This document shows positions 25,828-35,555 of a stretch of DNA of 64,000 bases, piece after piece. Within the stretch, counting starts at the first letter, position 1; the number at the start of each line of letters is the position of its first letter. The stretch is from assembly GCF_023611505.1 (NCBI RefSeq), contig NZ_CP097843.1:1240001-1304000 (forward strand). Direction: 5' to 3'. The translations under genes and the position numbers were made by a program. The notes under the pieces were generated by a model. It was not told the origin of the DNA. It made no database searches and saw only the letters and a program-made list of their open reading frames with translations. The DNA is from Streptococcus oralis (lineage in GTDB: Bacteria; Bacillota; Bacilli; Lactobacillales; Streptococcaceae).

Positions 25828-26787
25828 TTATTGCAATACAAGTGATGCTGCTCCGATAACTCCAGCGTCATTTCCTAGAGTTGCAAGAGCCAATTTAGTG
25901 GATGTGCGTACTTGTGGGAAGGTATTTTCATCATAGATCTTTTGCACGCCTTGGAGAAGGAATTCTCCCGCAGCTGATACTCCACCACCGATAACGATTG
26001 TTGATGGGTTTAGGATTGAACCGATATTAGCACACGCAATACCCAAGTAACGTGAGAAGTTACGGTAAACGATCAAGGCAAGGTCGTCCCCTTCTTTTGC
26101 GAGGTCAAAGACAGTTTTAGCAGTTACTTCTTCCCCATCGTCAATCAAGCGTTTCAAGGCTGCATCACCTTCGTATTCATCTGCATAACGACGAGTCAGG
26201 TTGACAATCCCTGTTGCTGAAGCAACTGTCTCAAGACAGCCTTTTTTACCACAGGTACATGCGATTGGTTGGTCAAAGTCAACAGTGATGTGACCAAGCT
26301 CACCAGCAGCACCAGCAACACCGTGAAGCAATTTGCCTTCTGCCACGATACCGCCACCAACACCTGTACCAAGTGTCATAAAGACAACGTCTGGTTGGTT
26401 GTCACCTGCACCCATCCAACGCTCACCGAGAGCAGCTACGTTGGCATCATTGTCGATGAAGAATGGGATACCCAAGGCTTTTTCGATTTTTTCTTTAATT
26501 GGTTGAAGAGTTTTCCAGTTCAGGTTGTAGGCACCGATAACAGTTCCTTTCTCACGGTCAACCACACCAGGTGATCCCATTCCAATGCCTCGGAAATCTG
26601 TAGCAGACAATCCAAGCAAGTCCAAACGATGTTGAATAGACTCAATCATATCATCTACGATATGGCTTCCCTCGTCCAAAATATTGGTCTTGATAGACCA
26701 TTTTTCTTGGATTTCTCCCTCTTGAGTTAAAATTGCGAACTTAACAGATGTCCCACCAAGGTCAATCCCAATAATCTTTTGACTCAT
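25828..26787 (-). CDS. gki: ROK-family glucokinase
   Basis: The 319-residue enzyme phosphorylates glucose with ATP. Motifs: phosphate-binding IGIDLGGTSVKFA at the start, the sugar region FFIDNDANVAALGE, GTGVGGGIV, and the zinc-binding CTCGKKGCLE (about residue 184) that marks ROK kinases. It has no N-terminal DNA-binding domain, so it is a kinase rather than a repressor. The promoter carries a palindromic operator-like site over its -35 box. Confidence 0.95.
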   Translation of the reverse strand: MSQKIIGIDLGGTSVKFAILTQEGEIQEKWSIKTNILDEGSHIVDDMIESIQHRLDLLGLSATDFRGIGMGSPGVVDREKGTVIGAYNLNWKTLQPIKEKIEKALGIPFFIDNDANVAALGERWMGAGDNQPDVVFMTLGTGVGGGIVAEGKLLHGVAGAAGELGHITVDFDQPIACTCGKKGCLETVASATGIVNLTRRYADEYEGDAALKRLIDDGEEVTAKTVFDLAKEGDDLALIVYRNFSRYLGIACANIGSILNPSTIVIGGGVSAAGEFLLQGVQKIYDENTFPQVRTSTKLALATLGNDAGVIGAASLVLQ

Positions 26788-26824
26788 CGTCTTCTCCTTT
26801 TTAATTGAAAATGCTTACAGATAT

Positions 26825-26862
26825 AGTATAACAAAATCATTAGATTTGTGCAAAGCTTTGCA
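26825..26862 (-). promoter_or_regulatory. gki promoter with palindromic operator-like site
   Basis: TTGCAC (26853-26848), a 17-base spacer and TATACT (26830-26825) form a good promoter on the minus strand. The perfect 14-base palindrome TGCAAAGCTTTGCA (26849-26862) overlaps the -35 and resembles LacI-type operators such as MalR or CcpA sites, but without the central CG. Confidence 0.6.
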
Positions 26863-26890
26863 TGAAAAAGTTACATCTAATAATTAATAA

Positions 26891-28612
26891 CTATTTATCC
26901 CCTAGTTTTTGAATTGCATAGTTTACTTCTTCTTTTGTAAATTGTCCAATCCAAGGAGAAGTTAGCCTCTCATAAATTTTTGTCTTTGATAAATTGGTAT
27001 TCTTTCGGTATTCTCTTGCTTGAGCTAAGGCATTCGCCTTATAGTCTGCTTGCAAATGATTGATAGCATATTGTGCAGTCTCACTATTAAAACCTTCAAA
27101 AATTAACATCTCATAAATTCTTTTTTTTGACAAATGAATCCTATTATAAGCTTGTGCTCTCTTTAAAGCTGCTGAGTATGGATTCCCGGCTGCTGGTTTT
27201 GGTTGCCACACACCATCGTATCCTACATAGTAACGACCACCATCTACCCATTTATCCCTTACCATTTTGCCTTTAGAATCAACATAGTAACGACCGCCAT
27301 CTACCCATTCATTCTTGGCCACCTTTCCATCTGATTTATAATAATAGTATCCTACCCATTTATTGCGGGCAATGCTTCCTTCTGGTGTTAAATCTAGTTT
27401 TTGAATGGCATAGTTTGCTTCTTCTTTTGTAAATTGTCCAATCCAAGGAGAAGTTAGCCTCTCATAAATTTCTGTCTTTGATAAATTGGCATTCTTTCGG
27501 TATTCTCTTGCTTGAATTAAGGCATTCGCCTTATAGTCTGCTTGCAAATGATTGATAGCATATTGTGCAGTCTCACTATTAAAACCTTCAAAAATTAACA
27601 TCTCATAAATTCTTTTTTTTGACAAATGAATCCTATTATAAGCTTGTGCTCTCTTTAAAGCTGCTGAGTATGGATTCCCGGCTGCTGGTTTTGGTTGTCG
27701 CACACCATCGTATCCTACATAGTAACGACCACCATCTACCCATCTATCCCTTGCCATTTTGCCTTCAGAATCAACATAGTAACGGCCACCATCTACCCAT
27801 TCATTCTTGGCCATCTTACCATCTGATTTGAGATAATATCTACCTACCCATTTATTACGAGCAGAGCTTCCTTCTGCTGTTAGATAATAATAATATGAAC
27901 CATAGTTTTTATCATAAATCCAGTCACTTTTAACCTTTTTTCCATCAGAATCAACATAATAACGACCACCATCTACCCATTCATTTTTAGCTCTCTTTCC
28001 ATCTGATTTGAGGTAGTAATTTCCTACCCAGCCAGACTGAACTTTAGATTGTGATTTATCCTGTTTAGGAGTTGTTTCTTTAGCTTTTTCAGTCGGTTTT
28101 GGTGCCGGCTTCAGCGCGGGTTTTGGTGCTGGTGTTTTCGGTTTCTCAGCGGGTTTCGGTGCTGGTTTCGGTGCTGGTGTTTTCGGTTTCTCAGCAGGTT
28201 TTTGAGCTGGCGTTTTCGGTTTCTCAGCTGGTTTTGGTGCCGGCTTCGGCGCGGGTTTTGGTGCCGGCTTCGGTGCGGGTTTTGGTGCCAGTTTCGGCGC
28301 GGGTTTTGGTGCTGGTGTTTTTGGTTTCTCAGCAGGTTTTTGTGCTGGTGTTTTCGGTTTCTCAGCAGGTTTTTGTGCTGGTGTTTTTGGTTTCTCAGCA
28401 GGATTTTGCGCTGGTGTTTTTGATTTCTCAGCTTGATTTGACGCCGAAGTTGTATTCTCTTTTACAACCTTACCGTTTTTAGAAACATCCTTTTCTTGAG
28501 CAGAAACATGCTGAGCCGAAAAAGGAAAGGCTCCAGTTGTATCTGTAAGTGAAATGAGTCCCAGTGTTGCAGTTGCTAAGCTGGTGACTAAAATTTTTTT
28601 TGATTTTTTCAT
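26891..28612 (-). CDS. CbpL-like choline-binding surface protein with Ltp repeats
   Basis: The 573-residue protein has a signal peptide (MKKSKKILVTSLATATL..., cleavage near VSAQ/E), then a long Pro-Lys-Ala tract (AEKPKTPAPKPAPKP type, about residues 50-190). Next come choline-binding repeats of the WVxxYYLKSDGKxAKNEW type, a pair of Ltp-like helical repeats (YSAALKRAQAYNRIHLSKK...), further choline-binding repeats and a second Ltp pair at the end. Choline-binding repeats attach proteins to teichoic-acid phosphocholine. Ltp (PF07553) repeats occur in phage TP-J34 superinfection-exclusion lipoprotein. Synteny with gki and pabB matches pneumococcal CbpL (SP_0667). The Excalibur domain of CbpL is not visible. 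ATG chosen at 28612 with GGAG. Confidence 0.8.
   Translation of the reverse strand: MKKSKKILVTSLATATLGLISLTDTTGAFPFSAQHVSAQEKDVSKNGKVVKENTTSASNQAEKSKTPAQNPAEKPKTPAQKPAEKPKTPAQKPAEKPKTPAPKPAPKLAPKPAPKPAPKPAPKPAPKPAEKPKTPAQKPAEKPKTPAPKPAPKPAEKPKTPAPKPALKPAPKPTEKAKETTPKQDKSQSKVQSGWVGNYYLKSDGKRAKNEWVDGGRYYVDSDGKKVKSDWIYDKNYGSYYYYLTAEGSSARNKWVGRYYLKSDGKMAKNEWVDGGRYYVDSEGKMARDRWVDGGRYYVGYDGVRQPKPAAGNPYSAALKRAQAYNRIHLSKKRIYEMLIFEGFNSETAQYAINHLQADYKANALIQAREYRKNANLSKTEIYERLTSPWIGQFTKEEANYAIQKLDLTPEGSIARNKWVGYYYYKSDGKVAKNEWVDGGRYYVDSKGKMVRDKWVDGGRYYVGYDGVWQPKPAAGNPYSAALKRAQAYNRIHLSKKRIYEMLIFEGFNSETAQYAINHLQADYKANALAQAREYRKNTNLSKTKIYERLTSPWIGQFTKEEVNYAIQKLGDK
26900..27884. repeat. Tandem 492-bp duplication within the CbpL-like gene
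   Basis: Two nearly identical copies with a 492-base offset (for example GTTAGCCTCTCATAAATTT at 26961 and 27453). Each carries choline-binding repeats plus an Ltp pair. The length is 164 codons, so the frame is kept. Confidence 0.85.
28080..28440. repeat. Pro-Lys-Ala coding repeats
   Basis: Short, near-identical direct repeats coding for KPAEKPKTPAQ, KPAEKPKTPAP and KPAPKPAPKP blocks on the minus strand. Such tracts expand and contract by slippage or recombination. They are not CRISPR repeats: units are contiguous and in frame. Confidence 0.8.
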
Positions 28613-28730
28613 AAAAATCTCCATTGTTTTTAATGATTTATACCTAAAGTATACCATATTCTTTATTTTTCTTTCAAATCAAATATTAAATATTCAGAAA
28701 TAAATCTAAAACTTAATTGAAAATCTATAG

Positions 28731-30446
28731 TTATATCACTTCCAACTCATACAAGCCTCTGACTGCATTACAGCCATAGACAGCTTCTGCTTGGTTCAAG
28801 TCTGCCAAAGTCAGAATTTTCTCTTCTACCTGTCCTTTTCCTAGCAAATGCTGACGATAGATTCCTGACAAGATGCCAAGATTGATAGGCGGTGTGTAGA
28901 GCTTCCCGTCAATTTTCAGAACCAAATTCCCGATAGACGTTTCCAAAAGCTCCCCTGCTGCATTATGGTAAATGATTTCCTGTTTCCCTAGACTTAAGTG
29001 TGGTCTGTGAGTTGTTTTAAAGTAGGTAAATGCTTGCTGTAAATCCGCTTTTTGCAGGCAAAGTTTGGCCTGACAGAAGCTTGGACTAAGAGGTGTTAAG
29101 ATTTGGCGACTGAGTTCTATCTCTCCAGACTTGCTGAGGCTTATTCGCAAACGGTAGTCTTGGTGGGAATCACAAGCTTGGCACTCTTCCTCTATCTTTT
29201 GTCTCAGTTCTTCTGGATCAAAAGGATAGGCAAAATAACGACTCGCCTTTGTCAGTCTTTCCAGATGTTGATCTTCAAACAACAGTTGTTTTTGGCTGAT
29301 TTTTCCAGTTGAAATCAGTTTGAAACGAGCTTGCTTACGATAGAGAACAGCAGCCTTTTGATGAACCTCGCGATATTCAGATTCCCAAGTGCTATCCCAT
29401 GTAATACCACCACCAACTCCATAGATGGCTTTCCCTTGATGCAGTTGAATCGTCCGAATGGACACATTAAAAATCCGTCGCCCATTTGGAAGCAAGAGGC
29501 CAATCGTTCCACAGTAAACTCCACGTGGTTGTGGCTCCAAGTCCTTTATAATCTCCATAGTCGCAATTTTCGGAGCACCCGTTATGGAACCACAAGGAAA
29601 GAGTGAGCGAAAAATGGCAACCAAGTCCACACTCGGTCGCAACTGACTCTTGATGGTCGAAGTCATCTGCCAAACAGTCGAATACTGCTCCACCTGGCAC
29701 AGACGCTCCACGTGCTCACTGCCCACTTCAGAAATACGATTCATATCATTGCGCAAGAGGTCCACAATCATCATATTTTCAGAGCGATTTTTGGGATCCT
29801 GTTCTAGCCAACTAGCCAGCTCTAGGTCTTCTTGGTCAGTCACTCCCCGCTGGGTTGTTCCCTTCATTGGACGAGTCGTTAATTCTCGGTCATTTTGCTC
29901 AAAAAAGAGCTCTGGACTCATGGAAATCACTGCCATCTCATCATGTTCAACATAGGCATTGTAGCCCGCCTCCTGCTCTACCACCATGCGATTGTAGATA
30001 GCAAAAGGATTGGCACTTAAGTCTTGCTTGAGTTGAACAGTGTAATTTACCTGGTAGGTGTCCCCCTGCCGCAAATGATGGTGAATCTGGGCAATAGCCT
30101 TTTCATAGTCTGCTGCAGATGTTACTTCCTGCCATTTTGAAGGCAAATCTACTTCCTCATAAGTCAAAGGAATAGGGGATGTTTCCACCCCATCATGAAC
30201 AGTAAAATATAGCAGGTACTCTGCCAGTAAAGGAGCTTTATGAACTGCTAATTTCTCCTCAAAAGCAGGTGCGGCCTCATAGCTGACATAACCCACGACA
30301 TAATAGCCTTCCTCTTGGTAGCTTTCCACTTGTGCCAGCAAGTCTGCCACTTCTGCTAAATCTCTCGTTTTTAACTCTTTGATAGGTTGGGTAAAGGTGT
30401 ATCTCTCCCCCAAAGCCCTAAAATCAATCACTGTTTTTCTATGCAT
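28731..30446 (-). CDS. pabB: Aminodeoxychorismate synthase component I fused to aminodeoxychorismate lyase
   Basis: The 571-residue fusion has an N-terminal chorismate-binding domain (residues 1-340) with SPELFFEQNDREL, TRPMKGT, NMMIVDLLRNDMNRI and PCGSITGAPK. The C-terminal domain (about 360-571) resembles fold-type IV PLP lyases (ETSIGNLVLKI, GILSGIYRQHLL). Together they make p-aminobenzoate for folate from chorismate, needing a glutaminase partner (PabA) not present here. The gene stands alone behind the CbpL-like gene. The gap 30447-30680 shows no gene. Confidence 0.9.
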   Translation of the reverse strand: MHRKTVIDFRALGERYTFTQPIKELKTRDLAEVADLLAQVESYQEEGYYVVGYVSYEAAPAFEEKLAVHKAPLLAEYLLYFTVHDGVETSPIPLTYEEVDLPSKWQEVTSAADYEKAIAQIHHHLRQGDTYQVNYTVQLKQDLSANPFAIYNRMVVEQEAGYNAYVEHDEMAVISMSPELFFEQNDRELTTRPMKGTTQRGVTDQEDLELASWLEQDPKNRSENMMIVDLLRNDMNRISEVGSEHVERLCQVEQYSTVWQMTSTIKSQLRPSVDLVAIFRSLFPCGSITGAPKIATMEIIKDLEPQPRGVYCGTIGLLLPNGRRIFNVSIRTIQLHQGKAIYGVGGGITWDSTWESEYREVHQKAAVLYRKQARFKLISTGKISQKQLLFEDQHLERLTKASRYFAYPFDPEELRQKIEEECQACDSHQDYRLRISLSKSGEIELSRQILTPLSPSFCQAKLCLQKADLQQAFTYFKTTHRPHLSLGKQEIIYHNAAGELLETSIGNLVLKIDGKLYTPPINLGILSGIYRQHLLGKGQVEEKILTLADLNQAEAVYGCNAVRGLYELEVI

Positions 30447-30680
30447 ACCTTTAGTATAGCATAAAAAAGCCGACCTAGAACAGCTAAATCAAGCTTTGTT
30501 TACTGATTCCTATAACGAAATATCTTCTCTAAGTTACTTTTTTCTACTTTTGGCAATTCTCTATCAGATGGCACTAGTTTTTCTAGTTAAAGAAGGCCTT
30601 ATTTGGAACACTTTGCACAAAAATTCAACAAAAAAGAACAGAGGAAGTAATGGTTTCTATACCCTTACTCTCTCTGTCTT

Positions 30681-31208
30681 TTACTGTTCAGAAATTAAAA
30701 ATTGATTTGAGGTTTTAATGATGCCTACCGTTTCTTTGACATCTAAATCATCCGTATACAGAAAATGACGTTTCTCACTATTCTTAGCTAAGAAGTCATT
30801 TCTTGCTTGGATTGATAAATCGCCTGTTCTCTCAATTTCTTTCCGAGAAGAATCCCTATCTTTCAAGGTTTCTTCTTCTGCTATTAGGACACAATATTTT
30901 AGCTTAATTTGTTTTTCTTTTAAGAAGGCTGCAATTTTCTTCAGTTGATCTTCAAATATGACATACTCTATCACGACAGTAATGCCACTGTTCAAGAAAT
31001 TATTGGTCAGACTGATGATATTATCCCAGAACAAATCCATATAAAATCCATCATCTTCCCAAGGAGCTACGAGACCACTTTTTATCATTAAGTAAATCAT
31101 ATCCCCCTCTATAACTGCACTTTTGTCAAAAGAATAAGCCAACTCTTTGCTGACAGTGCTCTTTCCAACACCTGGGGGACCCGAAATGATATAAACACAA
31201 TTTTCCAA
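30681..31208 (-). CDS. P-loop small-molecule or nucleotide kinase
   Basis: The 175-residue protein begins with a Walker A motif IISGPPGVGKSTVSKEL and has a DD-type region (VIEYVIFEDQL) and an arginine-rich lid (DSSRKEIERTGD). It looks like a shikimate/gluconate/adenylate-kinase-like enzyme. The substrate cannot be told. The start is TTG at 31208 with GAGG upstream. In pneumococcus this place next to TCS09 and SP_0663 holds zmpB; here there is this kinase instead. Confidence 0.7.
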   Translation of the reverse strand: MENCVYIISGPPGVGKSTVSKELAYSFDKSAVIEGDMIYLMIKSGLVAPWEDDGFYMDLFWDNIISLTNNFLNSGITVVIEYVIFEDQLKKIAAFLKEKQIKLKYCVLIAEEETLKDRDSSRKEIERTGDLSIQARNDFLAKNSEKRHFLYTDDLDVKETVGIIKTSNQFLISEQ

Positions 31209-31264
31209 ATTTAACCTCTATATACTTGAAATCTATCTCTAACTTATGATCATTCTCAGCCCAC

Positions 31265-31828
31265 TTATGACTTTCTAATAGAATCTTCTGGATACTGCGC
31301 ACGCGCACCTCCAATTAATTTTGGACGACTTGCGAGAGCCGTTACATGGGCATGCCCAATCTCTCGTAGTACAGGACGAATCGGTACCTGCACATGCTTG
31401 ACATGCATGCCAATTGCAGTATCTCCGATATCAATCCCTGCATGAGCCACGATAAATTCGACCTCAACTGGATCCTGCATAAACTTAAAGGCAGCTAACT
31501 GACCCGAACCCCCTGCATGAAGAGTTGGAAGGACACTGACGATTTCCAGACCAAACTGCTCTGCCACCTGACGTTCAACAACGAGAGCTCGATTGACATG
31601 TTCACAACCTTGAACAGCTAGATGAATTCCTTTCCCTCCCAGGATATCTAGGATCGTCTTCACAATGATTTCCCCAATTTCTTGACTGGATTCCTTGCCA
31701 ATCTGACCACCTATCACCTCACTAGAAGAAAGGCCCAATACAAAGATAGCTCCTTGCTTCAAATTGGCCTTTTCTAATACATCTTCTACAATCTGGCTTG
31801 TTGCCCTTTGAATGTCTTTTTCCTTCAT
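31265..31828 (-). CDS. DUF436 / TIGR01440 (UPF0340) family protein
   Basis: The 187-residue protein matches the conserved, uncharacterised UPF0340 family ([23 protein letters not shown] in part, [28 protein letters not shown]). No function is known. The ATG at 31828, preceded by GAGG, was chosen over the longer frame. The final residues overlap nothing. It lies between the kinase and the two-component system. Confidence 0.85.
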   Translation of the reverse strand: MKEKDIQRATSQIVEDVLEKANLKQGAIFVLGLSSSEVIGGQIGKESSQEIGEIIVKTILDILGGKGIHLAVQGCEHVNRALVVERQVAEQFGLEIVSVLPTLHAGGSGQLAAFKFMQDPVEVEFIVAHAGIDIGDTAIGMHVKHVQVPIRPVLREIGHAHVTALASRPKLIGGARAQYPEDSIRKS

Positions 31829-31913
31829 ACTTGATACCTCTTTTGTCACTATCTATCATATCTTTTTTTACTGATTTTATCAAGGCGAACTGATTATTCT
31901 AATTTTTTAAAGC

Positions 31914-31942
31914 AAAACTCCCAGAATTGACTGGGAGTTAAC
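31914..31942 (-). terminator. Terminator of the two-component operon
   Basis: AACTCCCAG-TCAATT-CTGGGAGTT followed by TTGC at the stop of the histidine kinase. A strong stem with a short U-tract. Confidence 0.75.
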
Positions 31943-33629
31943 TAGTTTCTATTCCATTTATGTATATTTCAACTGTCGTACCTTTTGAGGGAATAGAATC
32001 AATCTTCATTTGGTAATCTTCTCCAAAATGAAGTTTGAGCCGTTGGTCAACATTTTGAAGACCAACTCCCCCACGTTTGAGCTGACTTTGACTACTATCG
32101 CTAGTAGCTTGGAAACCAACACCATCATCCTCAATGCGGATGATTAGTCCTGAATCCTTTTTCTGGACGGAAACTTTAATATGTCCCTGTCCATCTTTCT
32201 CCTTGATGCCGTGATAAAGGGCATTTTCTACAAGGGGTTGCAACACCAACTTGGGTAAGACTAGGTTACCAAAGTCAAGTTCTTCATCAATCTCATACTC
32301 CAGCTTATCACCATAGCGTTGTTTCTGGATAAAGAGGTACTGGCGGACATGATTGATTTCATCAGAAAGAGAAATCAAGTCCTTTCCTTGATTGAGCGCC
32401 AAGCGGAAATAGGTTGCCAAGGACTTGGTCACCTGAACCACTCGCTGACTATCCTGAAACTCAGCCATCCAGATGATAGTGTCCAAAGTATTATAGAGGA
32501 AATGGGGGTTAATCTGGCTTGACAAGGCTTGAAGTTCATACTGCCGGGTCGCTTCTTCCTGCCTGCGCACATCTGCCATCAGCTGATCAATCTGATCCAA
32601 CATGGCATTAAACTGGCGAGTCACTTCTCTCAGTTCATAAGCGCCAGCTTCCTTAGCACGAAGATTTTGTGTACCAGAAGCAATTTTCAGCATGGTTTCT
32701 CTCAGGTCCTTCAAAGGGGCAATCCAGCGTTTGAGACTGAACCACACCAAGCAGATACAGGCAAGAAGAGATAAGGCACTAGCAGCAAGAAAGGTCCACA
32801 TGAGTTGACTCCGAACCTGGTCTAACTTCTCCAACGAAGACACGCCTATAACCGTCCAATCAGTTCCTGCAATCTGTTCCTGACTGACATAGGATTGATG
32901 ATTCAGCGTATAGCCCTGTCTCGTCTCGATGTAGGGTTTCATTGCCTCCATTTCACTAGACGAGCTATAAACTGTGTGTTGCGGATGGTAGACAAATTCA
33001 TGGTTTTCATTGATGATAAAGGCAAAGCCCTGCTGGCCCAACTGGAGTTGGTTGAGATAGGCTTCCAAGGTTTCATAAGAAATGTCCAAGCGAAGCACAC
33101 CAAGATTGGCTCCCTTTGCATCAACCAGTTCTTGAGTGACAGAAATAACCCACTGACTATCCGATTTACGAGCTGGGGTTAAAACTGGCTTAGCTCCCTG
33201 ATGAATAGCCTTTTGGTACCAATCCTCAGCCATCATATCTGAGGAAGTTTTCATCTGCACACTGTCATCAGTAGAAATGACCTGACCAGACTTGGTTACC
33301 AAAACCACCGTTTTCAAATCTTGGTCTGCCTTTAAGATGGTCAAAAACAGATCTCGGATTCCCTTGACCTTATCTTGACTGGGATTCTCAGTATAGGCTA
33401 GGACATCCTTCTGCTGGGTCAAACTGGTCGAGGTGGTTTCTAATTTTTTGATATAAGACTGAATAAAGTGGCTAGTCTGGCTAATGGTCGTTTGGCTATT
33501 ACCTTCAATGCTAGCTTCAATAACTGATGAACTAGATTGATAGTAGAAAGTTCCAACCAGAGCTAGGAGAATGAGAAAGACCAGAAAGATGGAAATAACC
33601 ATTCTGACTAGGAGAGAAGAACGTTTCAT
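31938..33629 (-). CDS. Membrane sensor histidine kinase (YesM/LytS type, TCS09-like)
   Basis: The 563-residue sensor has an N-terminal helix (about residues 8-30), a large extracytoplasmic Cache-like domain (to about 280), a second helix, a HAMP domain, and a His_kinase domain with the histidine in INPHFLYN (about residue 377). The ATP-binding part has VLQPLVENALYHG and GGVGLQNVDQRL. It should phosphorylate the response regulator encoded just upstream, with which it overlaps by four bases. Order and neighbours match pneumococcal TCS09 (ZmpS/ZmpR). Confidence 0.9.
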   Translation of the reverse strand: MKRSSLLVRMVISIFLVFLILLALVGTFYYQSSSSVIEASIEGNSQTTISQTSHFIQSYIKKLETTSTSLTQQKDVLAYTENPSQDKVKGIRDLFLTILKADQDLKTVVLVTKSGQVISTDDSVQMKTSSDMMAEDWYQKAIHQGAKPVLTPARKSDSQWVISVTQELVDAKGANLGVLRLDISYETLEAYLNQLQLGQQGFAFIINENHEFVYHPQHTVYSSSSEMEAMKPYIETRQGYTLNHQSYVSQEQIAGTDWTVIGVSSLEKLDQVRSQLMWTFLAASALSLLACICLVWFSLKRWIAPLKDLRETMLKIASGTQNLRAKEAGAYELREVTRQFNAMLDQIDQLMADVRRQEEATRQYELQALSSQINPHFLYNTLDTIIWMAEFQDSQRVVQVTKSLATYFRLALNQGKDLISLSDEINHVRQYLFIQKQRYGDKLEYEIDEELDFGNLVLPKLVLQPLVENALYHGIKEKDGQGHIKVSVQKKDSGLIIRIEDDGVGFQATSDSSQSQLKRGGVGLQNVDQRLKLHFGEDYQMKIDSIPSKGTTVEIYINGIETS

Positions 33630-34363
33630 CGACCTTCCCCCTTCTTAAACTGACGAGGTGTCACACCTGCAATCTGTTTAAAACGTTGGGTAAAATAGTT
33701 CATATCTTCAAAACCAACCTTTTCTGCTATCTGGTAAATCTTTAAATCCGTGGTCAGAAGCAAGAGCTTGGCTTGTTTGACACGTTCTCTCACCAGATAA
33801 TCCTGAAAAGGTAGACCCAACTCTTTCTTAATCAAGGAGCTCAGATAGGTCGGGCTAAAGCCCAAATCACTGGCCAAAGACTTCAAACTAAACTGGCTAT
33901 CAGCCAGATGGGACTGAATCTTCTGAGCCAGGTTTCCTTCAAACTTATCGGTTAATAAATCTTGTAACTGCTCTTCCTTTTCTTCCTTGTCTAGTTTTTG
34001 TTTGATTTTCCCCAACATTTCCTCAATATCCTGACGAGAAAAGGGCTTGAGCAGATAGTCATCGACACCTAGTTTGACAGCAGACAAGGCATAATCAAAA
34101 TCATCGTAGCCTGTCAAAAATACCAAATGCACCTGAGGATAGGTTTCTCGTACCAGACTGGCCAACTGGATGCCATTCAGCTGAGGCATATTGATATCGG
34201 TTAAAATGATATCTGGCACCTGCTTTTGAATCAAATCCCAAGCCTGTCTTCCATTTTCAGCTTGACCGATGATTTCCATACCGTAGGCTGCTACATTAAC
34301 CAGCTTGGTCAAGCCTTGTCTTACTAGATACTCATCTTCTACGATTAAGATTGTGTAGGTCAT
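33626..34363 (-). CDS. AraC-type response regulator (YesN-like, RR09-like)
   Basis: The 245-residue protein has a receiver domain (ILIVEDEYLVRQG, phospho-aspartate in DIILTDINMPQLNG near residue 54, and KPF) and a C-terminal AraC pair of helix-turn-helix units (LGFSPTYLSSLIKKELG, VGFEDMNYFTQRFKQIAGVTP in part). I placed the start at 34363, with AAGGAG six bases upstream, rather than at 34381. It overlaps the kinase gene by four bases. Confidence 0.92.
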   Translation of the reverse strand: MTYTILIVEDEYLVRQGLTKLVNVAAYGMEIIGQAENGRQAWDLIQKQVPDIILTDINMPQLNGIQLASLVRETYPQVHLVFLTGYDDFDYALSAVKLGVDDYLLKPFSRQDIEEMLGKIKQKLDKEEKEEQLQDLLTDKFEGNLAQKIQSHLADSQFSLKSLASDLGFSPTYLSSLIKKELGLPFQDYLVRERVKQAKLLLLTTDLKIYQIAEKVGFEDMNYFTQRFKQIAGVTPRQFKKGEGR

Positions 34364-34433
34364 GCTCGGCTCCTTTACCACTTACTAGTATCAGTATAGC
34401 AAAATTCTCCTCTAACTGCTTAGGAAAGCCTTC

Positions 34434-35546
34434 TTAATCAACATAATCTAGTAAATAGGCATAGCCTTTTTCTGCCATTTGGTTTTTGGGAATAAATCGG
34501 ATAGAGAGACTATTGATACAGTAGCGTAAGCCACCCTTGTCCTGAGGCCCATCTGTAAAGACATGGCCAAGGTGAGAATCTCCAACTCGGCTTCTCACTT
34601 CCATGCGCGTCATATTGTAGGACTTATCTTCCTTGTAGGTAGCAACATCTGGGCTGATGGGTTGGGTGAAACTAGGCCAGCCACAACCAGACTCAAACTT
34701 GTCCTTTGATGAAAAGAGAGGTTCGCCAGTAGCTACATCTACATAGATACCAGATTCAAATTTATCCCAGTAACGGTTTGAAAAAGCTCGTTCTGTTTGA
34801 TTTTTCTGGGTAACTGCATACTCCTCAGGTGACAAGGTCTTTTTCAAGTCTTCATCGCTTGGTTTGGGATATTTGCTGGCATCGATGACAGGGTAGGCCG
34901 CCTGATTGACATTGATATGACAGTAGCCATTTGGATTTTTCTTGAGGTAGTCTTGGTGGTAATCCTCAGCCACTACAAAATTCTTCAAGGCCTCCTTTTC
35001 AACTGCCAGAGGTTGGTCGTATTTCTTAGCAACTTCATCAAAGACTTGGTTTATTACTTCCAAATCCTTGTCATCTGTGTAATATACGCCGGTACGATAC
35101 TGAGTCCCCACATCATTTCCTTGTTTATTTTTGCTGGTTGGATTGATAATGCGGAAATAATGAAGCAGGATTTCCTTGAGGGAAATTTGATTAGCATCAT
35201 AGGTGACATGGACGGTTTCCGCATGACCTGTTTGGTTGATCAATTCGTACTTGGTTGTTTCCCCTCTACCATTTGCATAGCCTGAAACGGCATCTGTCAC
35301 TCCAGGAACGCGTGAGAAGTATTCCTCTACTCCCCAGAAACATCCCCCAGCTAGGTAAATTTCGTGCAAGTCTGCGTCTTTACTGACTTCTGTTTTTTTC
35401 ACTGTTTTTCCTCCTTGACTAACTGACGCTTTCTCAATTTGCGAGCTATCTGTCTGCCCTGCATTTCGCATCAATAGAAAATAGAAACCGGTTAGGACTA
35501 GGAGAATGACCCCTGCCAAGACAAAAAGTTTTACTTTATCATTCAT
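34434..35546 (-). CDS. msrAB: Surface-anchored methionine sulfoxide reductase MsrA-MsrB fusion
   Basis: The 370-residue protein has an N-terminal membrane anchor ([17 protein letters not shown]), an MsrA domain with the catalytic cysteine in [11 protein letters not shown] (about residue 69), and an MsrB domain with CGWPSF and the catalytic cysteine in [10 protein letters not shown] (about 340). It reduces both sulfoxide diastereomers of methionine in exported proteins. Its reducing power is expected to come from the thioredoxin-like lipoprotein and CcdA encoded just upstream (Etrx1-MsrAB2-CcdA1 set of pneumococcus). Confidence 0.93.
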   Translation of the reverse strand: MNDKVKLFVLAGVILLVLTGFYFLLMRNAGQTDSSQIEKASVSQGGKTVKKTEVSKDADLHEIYLAGGCFWGVEEYFSRVPGVTDAVSGYANGRGETTKYELINQTGHAETVHVTYDANQISLKEILLHYFRIINPTSKNKQGNDVGTQYRTGVYYTDDKDLEVINQVFDEVAKKYDQPLAVEKEALKNFVVAEDYHQDYLKKNPNGYCHINVNQAAYPVIDASKYPKPSDEDLKKTLSPEEYAVTQKNQTERAFSNRYWDKFESGIYVDVATGEPLFSSKDKFESGCGWPSFTQPISPDVATYKEDKSYNMTRMEVRSRVGDSHLGHVFTDGPQDKGGLRYCINSLSIRFIPKNQMAEKGYAYLLDYVD

Positions 35547-35555
35547 AGCCTTTCT

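Noticed and set aside
28080..28440. Regular short repeats that could suggest a CRISPR array.
   Set aside because: The units are contiguous, in frame, without unique spacers, and lie in a coding region. No CRISPR array was seen elsewhere.
28099..28482. A plus-strand frame rich in VLVFSVSQ repeats.
   Set aside because: It is the shadow of the Pro-Lys-Ala tract of the CbpL-like gene.
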